11,125 bases of DNA, from the NCBI GenBank assembly GCA_031268125.1, contig JAIRXT010000027.1, positions 1 through 11,125 on the forward strand. Reading direction: 5' to 3'. Of this stretch, positions 6,633 to 11,125 are shown in pieces (position 1 is the stretch's first letter; every line of letters starts with the position of its first letter). The position numbers and the translations under genes are program-made. Origin of the DNA: Treponema sp. Lineage in GTDB: Bacteria > Spirochaetota > Spirochaetia > Treponematales > Breznakiellaceae. Below the pieces are notes generated by a model, which did no database searches, had not been told where the DNA came from, and saw only the letters and a program-made list of their open reading frames with translations.

Positions 6633-6865
6633 GCATCCCTCCGGCCGCAGGTACAAAAAATAGTCATACAGTGCCGTATAAAGGGCTTATGCGTACAACA
6701 TTTATATTTTAGTATATTACCCCTATTTATTATCGGGGTACAGTTGTATAACTATTCTAGCCGATGTATAGAGAAAAGGCTCCTCCCTGCCGGGGGGGCT
6801 TTGACCAGGGATGACCCCCTTCTTTTGAGGGGCCGAGTCATCGAGATTTGACGAGGAGACATGAT
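6633..6865. other. Divergent intergenic region with leader hairpins
   Basis: This 233-bp AT-rich gap separates two divergent genes. It contains a 6-bp stem TACCCC/GGGGTA with an A/T loop (6718-6740), a promoter candidate for the lipoprotein gene, and a structured leader. In the leader GATGAC (6810-6815) pairs with GTCATC (6837-6842), and CCCCT pairs with AGGGG inside. I find no ORF with a credible start here. For the minus-strand gene no promoter stands out, although TATACG occurs near 6675-6680 on that strand. Confidence 0.5.
6744..6772 (+). promoter_or_regulatory. Candidate promoter of the lipoprotein operon
   Basis: TTGTAT (6744-6749) and TATAGA (6767-6772) are 17 bases apart. Transcription from here would give a leader of roughly 85 bases that includes the hairpins at 6789-6842 before the GAGGAG at 6853-6858. 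Confidence 0.5.
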
Positions 6866-7483
6866 ATGAGAACTCATAACCGGCGGGCAGAGAGGCCCGG
6901 CGTTTTGTGTATGCGGGGCTTTACGGCGTTAATTTGCATTTTTGGCCTGGTTTTGGCCGCCTGTGCCAAACCTCCGGTCGAGGAGATGGAGAATGCCGCC
7001 AGCGCCGTAACCAGGGCGGAAAACGATCCGAATGCGGTAACCTATGCGGGGGCTACCCTGTCCAGAGCCAAGGACGCCCTGAATCGTATGCGGTCCGAGG
7101 CGGAATCCAAACGTTACGAAGCGGCCAAAAACTTTGCCGCCGAGGCAGTAAGCGCCGCGGAAAAAGCCATTGCCGACGGCCGGGCCGCCGCCGCCCGTGC
7201 CCGGGAGGATGCCGCTTCCCAGCTTAATCAGGCAAAAGCCGCCCTGACGGATACGGGAAAATCCCTGGAGAATGCCAAAACCGTAAAGAATATTGTACTG
7301 GACTTTGACGCTATGGACCGGGACTATGACAACGCCCGGCGGACTACCGTCCAGGCGGAACTGAGCCTGGCGGAGAACAACTACCCGGATTCCGTTGACA
7401 AGAGCCGGACCGCCCGGGGAATGTTAAGCTCCATTGACGGCAAAATTTCCGGGGCCGCCACCTCGGTTTCCCGGAAAAAATAG
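6866..7483 (+). CDS. DUF4398-like lipoprotein, helical Ala-rich
   Basis: A 205-residue protein. A hydrophobic segment (about 18-32) ends in the lipobox LAAC, so Cys33 should be lipidated and the protein anchored in an envelope membrane. The mature part is almost entirely Ala/Arg/Glu/Lys-rich helix: a YAGATLSRAKDALNRM segment, then AKNFAAEAVSAAEKAIADG. This is the alternating pattern of DUF4398 lipoproteins, and its helices probably form a coiled bundle. The function of the family is unknown to me. ATG 6866 has GAGGAG seven bases upstream. A TTG at 6848 and an ATG at 6911 are weaker starts. It is followed after 26 bases by the 511-residue gene in the same direction, probably in one transcript. 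Confidence 0.8.
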   Translation: MRTHNRRAERPGVLCMRGFTALICIFGLVLAACAKPPVEEMENAASAVTRAENDPNAVTYAGATLSRAKDALNRMRSEAESKRYEAAKNFAAEAVSAAEKAIADGRAAAARAREDAASQLNQAKAALTDTGKSLENAKTVKNIVLDFDAMDRDYDNARRTTVQAELSLAENNYPDSVDKSRTARGMLSSIDGKISGAATSVSRKK

Positions 7484-7509
7484 GATCACGGGGAAAGGGC
7501 TTCCGGATC

Positions 7510-9045
7510 ATGGCCGCTGGATGGTTCAGCAGACTGCTTTCGTTTTTTTGGGGGGATAAAGGCGGCAAAGGCAGTGAGGGGAAACGGCATCTGGTAAAAC
7601 GGCTTAACAAGGAGCTTGCCGCCAACCGTTTTGCACGGTTTTACCATCCCAAGCTGCTGGAAGTCCAGCCGGAGATGGGAAAATTTTTTCGGAACATGTA
7701 TGTAACTCTTGTACAGGCACAGGCTTTTCTGCAAAACATTGAAAAGTCATCCAGGCTTAAGCAGATCACCGTGGAAACTTTTCTGGACATGAAGTACCTG
7801 GACGCCCGGCAGCGGCTTAACATTGAGTACATAGAAAAAGAGGCCAAGCTTGTGCCTATTGCAGAGGTATCCCGCCTCCTTAAAGAGGATTTGGCAATCC
7901 TTGCCAGCGCCTTTGACGGGGATTCTATCTCCCGGATAGACGGCTGCTATAACCAGATCCTCTCCCTCGCCCATCTGGTTAATTTTGACTATTTTTTCTT
8001 CCTGCGGAAATTCAATTCCGGTATAGTGGAGCGGAATTTTAGCGCCGTTCCCCGGTTTTCACCGGTTCCGGGGCTGCTGCTTATAGAGGGAATCAAAGAT
8101 TTTTTGGAAGTTGCCTACCCCGTCGATCCGGATTTGGACTGGACTATGCCGCTGCAAGTGCTCCGGGTTTATAAAAACGATGTAGACGCGCTGGCTATGG
8201 ACGAATGGACCACGCTGCTCGGCAATCTGCGGGAACTGCGGCGCTCATCGATCCTTGAACTTATAGTCCAGCATATTACCCGGGACTTCCAGTGGAAATT
8301 TAAACCCCGGACTACCCACGAGCGTATTGCCGCAGCCTACATGGAAGAATGCCGGAAAGAGGCGAACCAGGCTTTTTCGGGCTTTTTGCACACCCAAAAA
8401 CAAAACCAGGTAGCCGTCCTTGCCAAGGAACTTTTCGGCAGTACGGATGTTAACCGGATTGTTCACTATACCGAAAAGGACAACGAAGCCTTTGTTTCCA
8501 AAGGGCTTAGCGGTTTTGTTCACGCCAAAAGCCTTAACTATTTAAAAGCCTTCATGGTGGATTTTTTCCAGGCGGACATTCAGGAAATTTGTGAATTGTT
8601 TATGGTTCAGGGAATCTGGGCTTCTCCTGAACGGGCCAAAGAACTGACCAATTTGTTTCATGTTCTGGCGGGTAATATGGAGCAGATGCTGGCCCTGGAA
8701 CAGTCCCTGTCGGAAACCGGGGAAATTGGGACTGAACTCCGCATCACCCTGGTCAAGTCCGGCAAGAACCCTAAACAACTGTGGCGCGTGGACAACCTGC
8801 TTCAGAAACTCAACACGGACACGGCGATTCTGCTTAGCAGCACGGCGGAGGCGCTGATCCTTTTAGGCAAGCTGTTCCGGGATATTCTGCAGAACGCCGC
8901 CAAACGGGAAAATCCCGTTCTTGTAAACTACCGGACGCTGCAGCTTAAAGAAAATGACCTCCCCCTGACCCAGTGCCTTGTGCTGTCCTACAAGCGAATC
9001 CTCTGCTACCTGCGGATTCAACAACTCCTTACCAACCGTGAGTAG
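7510..9045 (+). CDS. Large conserved spirochaete-type protein, DUF5312-like
   Basis: A 511-residue protein without a cleavable signal, though the N-terminus has a short hydrophobic patch (GWFSRLLSFFWG). The rest is rich in Leu, Phe and charged residues and looks mainly helical, including NMEQMLALEQSLSE and ILLGKLFRDILQNAA. It recalls from memory the DUF5312 proteins annotated in treponemes and borrelias. I cannot confirm this here and no biochemical role is known to me. I see no catalytic or nucleotide-binding motif. The start has only a weak purine stretch (GGGAAAGGG) upstream, consistent with translation coupled to the lipoprotein gene 26 bases before it. The stop is only 12 bases from the stop of the convergent PPC gene, with no obvious terminator between. 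Confidence 0.78.
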   Translation: MAAGWFSRLLSFFWGDKGGKGSEGKRHLVKRLNKELAANRFARFYHPKLLEVQPEMGKFFRNMYVTLVQAQAFLQNIEKSSRLKQITVETFLDMKYLDARQRLNIEYIEKEAKLVPIAEVSRLLKEDLAILASAFDGDSISRIDGCYNQILSLAHLVNFDYFFFLRKFNSGIVERNFSAVPRFSPVPGLLLIEGIKDFLEVAYPVDPDLDWTMPLQVLRVYKNDVDALAMDEWTTLLGNLRELRRSSILELIVQHITRDFQWKFKPRTTHERIAAAYMEECRKEANQAFSGFLHTQKQNQVAVLAKELFGSTDVNRIVHYTEKDNEAFVSKGLSGFVHAKSLNYLKAFMVDFFQADIQEICELFMVQGIWASPERAKELTNLFHVLAGNMEQMLALEQSLSETGEIGTELRITLVKSGKNPKQLWRVDNLLQKLNTDTAILLSSTAEALILLGKLFRDILQNAAKRENPVLVNYRTLQLKENDLPLTQCLVLSYKRILCYLRIQQLLTNRE

Positions 9046-9057
9046 CCGGACGAGAGC

Positions 9058-10182
9058 TTACTGCTGGCGGACGAAGAAGGAGTATTCCCCGTAGCCTTCG
9101 TCGTACTGGGTTATTTCGGCGTAGTAGATTCCCCGTTCAAGGTTAATCACTAACAGGGCATTGTCGTTATCACCGCTGTCGTCATCGAAATCCAGCTCCC
9201 CGCCGTTGCTGTTATAGAGGGTGATAACCGTATCCATGCCGCCGGTAGTGCCTATGGAATAGGTTCCCGCCCGGGTTACAGAAAAGGTGAACCAGTCAAC
9301 CGGATCATAATCCGCCAGGGCGTTACCGGACAGCCTTTGGCCCACTGAAATCCCGGTGGCCTGGCCCCTGATGTTATTGGGCTCGTACTGGTCGAATTCT
9401 ACGACGACGGTTTCGGAATGAAGAACGTATTCCCCGGTCGAATCATCGCCGTAGCCCCGGATATTGATGTAGTAATTGTTGATCCTCCGGTCCGGGGAAA
9501 AGACTATCTTGGCGTTGTTGCCTTCGTTTGCCCCATCGTCGTTTTCGGCGATGAAGGTATCCCCCTGGTAAAGCTCCATGTAGGTATCAATATCCCCGGA
9601 AGTGTAGATGGCAAGCGCTTCCCCCTCCTGATAGCTGAAAGAACTAAGATCAAGCCTGAACCAGTCGTAGTCGCCATCGGGGAAGAGGCTTAGGGATAAG
9701 GGCAGCCGGGAGATACTAAGGGTTTTGGCCTGGGCCCGGTTGTTGTTGGGTTCCATGGAATCCGCGGCAATGACTACGGTCTCCATAAACAGGACATAGG
9801 ACCCCAAAGTATCGCTGTCGTAGGGACTGACCCGGAAATAATAGGTACCGGCCTGGCCCAGGTAGGCGGTGATCCGGGCATTGTAATTATCTCCCCCGTC
9901 ATCGTCCGATCTAAGTTCCTCCGTGCCGGAATTGGGCCCGTAGAGGCTTAGCTTGGTGTCCAGGCTGCCTTCGGTGCCGATGCGGATCATTTGCGGCCCG
10001 TCGATGCGGAAGCTGAACCAATCCTCGTCATCCGGGGAAAAGGTAAGGTTGAATCTGCCCGTGGTAAGGGGATAGGCGGCGGAGGCGGAATTGTTGGGTT
10101 CGTAGGCGTCCCCCTTGTTCTGGGCGCCCAAGGACGCGATCAAAAAACACAAAACGGCTGCAAGCAGAAACGGCTTTTTTAT
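9058..10182 (-). CDS. Secreted protein of three PPC (pre-peptidase C-terminal) repeats, apparent AUA start
   Basis: A 374-residue exported protein. The N-terminus KKPFLLAAVLCFLIASLGAQ is a near-ideal signal peptide. Three repeats of about 120 residues follow. They open with YEPNNSA (27), MEPNNNR (143) and YEPNNIR (267), continue with acidic DWF cores (DDEDWFSF, DYDWFRL, DPVDWFTF), and then DTKLSLY / DTYMELY / DTVITLY. This is the PPC bacterial beta-sandwich usually attached to secreted peptidases. The many Asp residues suggest calcium. No catalytic domain is present, so an adhesive or surface role is possible. AAGGAGG (10188-10194, minus) sits five bases before an ATA codon at 10182-10180, exactly where the signal peptide needs its start. 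No ATG or GTG precedes the mature region in frame. TTG codons at 10152 and later would cut into the signal peptide. Confidence 0.82.
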   Translation of the reverse strand: MKKPFLLAAVLCFLIASLGAQNKGDAYEPNNSASAAYPLTTGRFNLTFSPDDEDWFSFRIDGPQMIRIGTEGSLDTKLSLYGPNSGTEELRSDDDGGDNYNARITAYLGQAGTYYFRVSPYDSDTLGSYVLFMETVVIAADSMEPNNNRAQAKTLSISRLPLSLSLFPDGDYDWFRLDLSSFSYQEGEALAIYTSGDIDTYMELYQGDTFIAENDDGANEGNNAKIVFSPDRRINNYYINIRGYGDDSTGEYVLHSETVVVEFDQYEPNNIRGQATGISVGQRLSGNALADYDPVDWFTFSVTRAGTYSIGTTGGMDTVITLYNSNGGELDFDDDSGDNDNALLVINLERGIYYAEITQYDEGYGEYSFFVRQQ

Positions 10183-10206
10183 AGATTCCTCCTTGTAAGG
10201 GAGTCA

Positions 10207-10235
10207 AGATTACCATTCCGGCGGGTAAAGTACAA
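10207..10235 (-). promoter_or_regulatory. Candidate promoter of the PPC-repeat gene
   Basis: On the minus strand TTGTAC (10235-10230) is followed after 17 bases by TAATCT (10212-10207), with TG one base before it as in extended -10 promoters. Both boxes are imperfect. Confidence 0.3.
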
Positions 10236-10283
10236 CAACAGGGGTCGGTATAACAGGGCATCGGCATTTACTCGTGAACAAGT

Positions 10284-10481
10284 GTATAAAGGTCTGTTGA
10301 ACTTTTCTAACATCGATCCTGCGGGGGAGCCAAAGGACAGGGGAGGCCCCGCTTGCCTTGCGCCGGTAAAGCAGGGGTTTTTACATGAAGCTTTTACGGC
10401 GCAAGGCTTCGGTCAAGTGTCCTCCCCTGTCCTTTGGCTCCCCCGCCAGTTCACTTTGTTGTGTTCAACCAGCCTTTATAC
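10284..10481. repeat. Approximately 198-bp long palindrome
   Basis: There are three nested inverted repeats. The outer arms are 10284-10302 (GTATAAAGG...TTGAAC) with 10463-10481, matching with small offsets. The middle arms 10321-10346 and 10421-10446 are perfectly complementary over 26 bp and begin GCGGGGGAGCCAAAGG. The inner arms 10355-10372 and 10390-10407 (GCCTTGCGCC...) pair at 16 of 18 positions around a 17-base loop. As RNA or extruded DNA this would be a very stable hairpin. No reading frame through it resembles a protein. It lies upstream of the PPC gene, with no gene directly to its right. Confidence 0.85.
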
Positions 10482-10660
10482 CAAACGATACCTGCCGTTG
10501 CCCTGCCGGAGAGAGGAGATCAGGGAAAAAGCCTGCAGACGCTATGCGGACATCGGTAACTTTGCCGGTAGTAAACGCCGATGCCCTGGGGATGCCAGGG
10601 CCCCCAATGATTTTACAGGCGTCTTTTCCATCAAAAAATTTTGTAAAAGTAAATTTGCTG
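10482..10660. other. Gene-free stretch with a small hairpin and a possible decayed MITE end
   Basis: I see no credible gene. The short frames on both strands here lack ribosome binding sites and protein-like composition. GCCCTGG (10583-10589) pairs with CCAGGGC (10595-10601). From about 10596 the bases resemble the inner right half of the MITE (CAGG.CCCCC..TGA.TTT followed by CTTTTC), and the stretch ends in TTGCTG as the intact copies do. It may be a degraded third copy. Confidence 0.35.
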
Positions 10661-10669
10661 AACAACACA

Positions 10670-10965
10670 CAGCAATTCCAAATTCAAAAAAAATAACCGT
10701 TCAACCTAAAAATGGTCAAAGGTACGGGTTCGTTAAGCAGTATAAAACCGTACCGGCAGCCGTTTGACCATTTTTTACCTTGAAAACTCCTTGGCTTAAG
10801 GTAATTCACGATGGGGATAATGGCGAAAAGAGCGCCGAAACAAGTAGAGGGGGTGTCGGTGGAAAGAATCTGGGGTGGGGGCCCCGGATTTTTCCAGCCG
10901 GCAGGACCCCCGGTGAATTTTTTACGGCTCTTTTCGGATTTGGAATTTTGAATTCGGAATCGCTG
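10670..10965 (+). mobile_element. MITE copy 2 (about 296 bp) with a nested hairpin insert
   Basis: The left end CAGCAATTCCAAATTC (10670-10685) is the inverted partner of GAATTCGGAATCGCTG (10950-10965). Perfect 9-bp direct repeats AACAACACA stand immediately outside (10661-10669 and 10966-10974), a clean target-site duplication. From about 10811 to the right end the bases match the reverse complement of copy 1 with scattered differences, including GATGGGGATAA, GAAAAGAGCG.CGAAACAAGTA and GGAAAGAATCTGGGG. About 113 bases (10698-10810) have no counterpart in copy 1. They contain a strong hairpin. There is no transposase, so movement would depend on an enzyme encoded elsewhere. Confidence 0.8.
10700..10784. 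repeat. Hairpin nested inside MITE copy 2
   Basis: AAAAATGGTCAAA (10708-10720) pairs perfectly with TTTGACCATTTTT (10763-10775). Inside it GGTACGG (10721-10727) pairs with CCGTACC (10748-10754), and outside TTCAA (10700-10704) pairs with TTGAA (10780-10784). Copy 1 lacks this segment. It is either a second small palindromic element inserted into the MITE or a segment lost from copy 1. Confidence 0.75.
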
Positions 10966-10983
10966 AACAACACATACGGGGTA

Positions 10984-11010
10984 TTGATGTTATTCGCAGG
11001 ATTCTATAAG
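10984..11010 (+). promoter_or_regulatory. Candidate promoter of tRNA-Pro
   Basis: TTGATG (10984-10989) and TATAAG (11005-11010) are 15 bases apart, shorter than ideal. Initiation near 11017 would give a short 5' leader. The -35 box begins only ten bases after the direct repeat that closes MITE copy 2. Confidence 0.4.
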
Positions 11011-11025
11011 ATTAAAGGACCCTAC

Positions 11026-11098
11026 CGGGACGTAGGATAGGGGCTAATCCGTCTGGTTCGGGACCAGAAGATCGGCGGTTCAAATCCGCCCGTCCCGA
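11026..11098 (+). tRNA. tRNA-Pro, anticodon CGG
   Basis: A complete 73-nt cloverleaf. The acceptor arms are CGGGACG (11026-11032) and CGTCCCG (11091-11097) with discriminator A. The D stem is GGAT/ATCC (11035-11038, 11047-11050) and the anticodon stem is TCTGG/CCAGA. The loop is TTCGGGA with anticodon CGG at 11059-11061. The T stem is GGCGG/CCGCC with loop TTCAAAT. It reads the CCG proline codon. The terminal CCA is not encoded (TAT follows) and must be added by nucleotidyltransferase. Confidence 0.95.
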
Positions 11099-11125
11099 TA
11101 TAGCCCATAATTGAGTTGTTCGATA

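Noticed and set aside
10465..10668. A 67-codon minus-strand frame.
   Set aside because: There is no Shine-Dalgarno, it overlaps the palindrome arm and repeat-like bases, and it has no recognisable features.
9991..10767. A 258-codon plus-strand frame running across the start of the PPC gene, the palindrome and MITE copy 2.
   Set aside because: It crosses several unrelated elements and the antisense of a real gene, and its residues show no protein-like pattern.
10657..10974. Reading the 13-bp match GCTGAACAACACA as one long target duplication.
   Set aside because: The right-hand GCTG belongs to the terminal repeat of the MITE. Copy 1 independently fixes the boundary so that the duplication is 9 bp.
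11080..11125. A phage or island attachment site at the 3' end of tRNA-Pro.
   Set aside because: No repeat of the tRNA 3' end is present elsewhere in the window and no integrase is in view.
1..11125. CRISPR arrays or a defence cassette.
   Set aside because: There are no regularly spaced short repeats and no nuclease, helicase, reverse transcriptase or toxin-antitoxin pair. The repeats present are explained by MITEs and palindromes.

Overview
The window looks like chromosome from a spirochaete, most likely a Treponema-type organism of the termite-gut or related anaerobic group. The evidence is a treponemal-style CheY, a 511-residue protein resembling a spirochaete-restricted family, DUF4398-type lipoproteins, strong GC bias at third codon positions in a moderately GC-rich sequence, and AT-rich promoters. 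The species call is inference from protein character only.

Layout, left to right. Positions 1-56 hold the tail of a plus-strand gene. Positions 57-428 hold a GC-rich hairpin, the remains of a small minus-strand ORF, and an inserted ~196-bp miniature transposable element (MITE copy 1). A minus-strand tRNA-dihydrouridine synthase (429-1460) is divergent from cheY (1596-2033), which has its own sigma70-type promoter and a textbook terminator. Next come nagB (2148-2966) and, overlapping its stop by one base, a secreted NlpC/P60-like protein (2966-4108). A 97-bp near-perfect palindrome exactly fills the gap between that stop codon and the stop of a convergent gene (4206-6632, minus). The convergent gene encodes a CHASE2 - three-helix - class III cyclase-like protein whose catalytic residues look destroyed. 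Then come a DUF4398-like lipoprotein (6866-7483) and a large cytosolic DUF5312-like protein (7510-9045), probably one operon. They converge on a secreted protein made of three PPC repeats (9058-10182, minus), which appears to start at AUA. The last ~840 bases before a tRNA-Pro(CGG) gene (11026-11098) carry no convincing gene. They hold a ~198-bp palindrome, a possible decayed repeat, and MITE copy 2 (10670-10965) with a nested hairpin.

Functionally the window is mostly ordinary: RNA modification, chemotaxis, amino-sugar catabolism and cell-envelope proteins. NagB and the NlpC-like protein may be co-expressed, which would link amino-sugar recycling to wall-peptide hydrolysis. The unusual content is non-coding. 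Two inverted-orientation MITE copies share ~20-bp terminal inverted repeats and are each flanked by 9-bp direct repeats. There are also two further long palindromes, one apparently inserted exactly between two stop codons. I do not see a defence system, CRISPR array, prophage or complete IS element.
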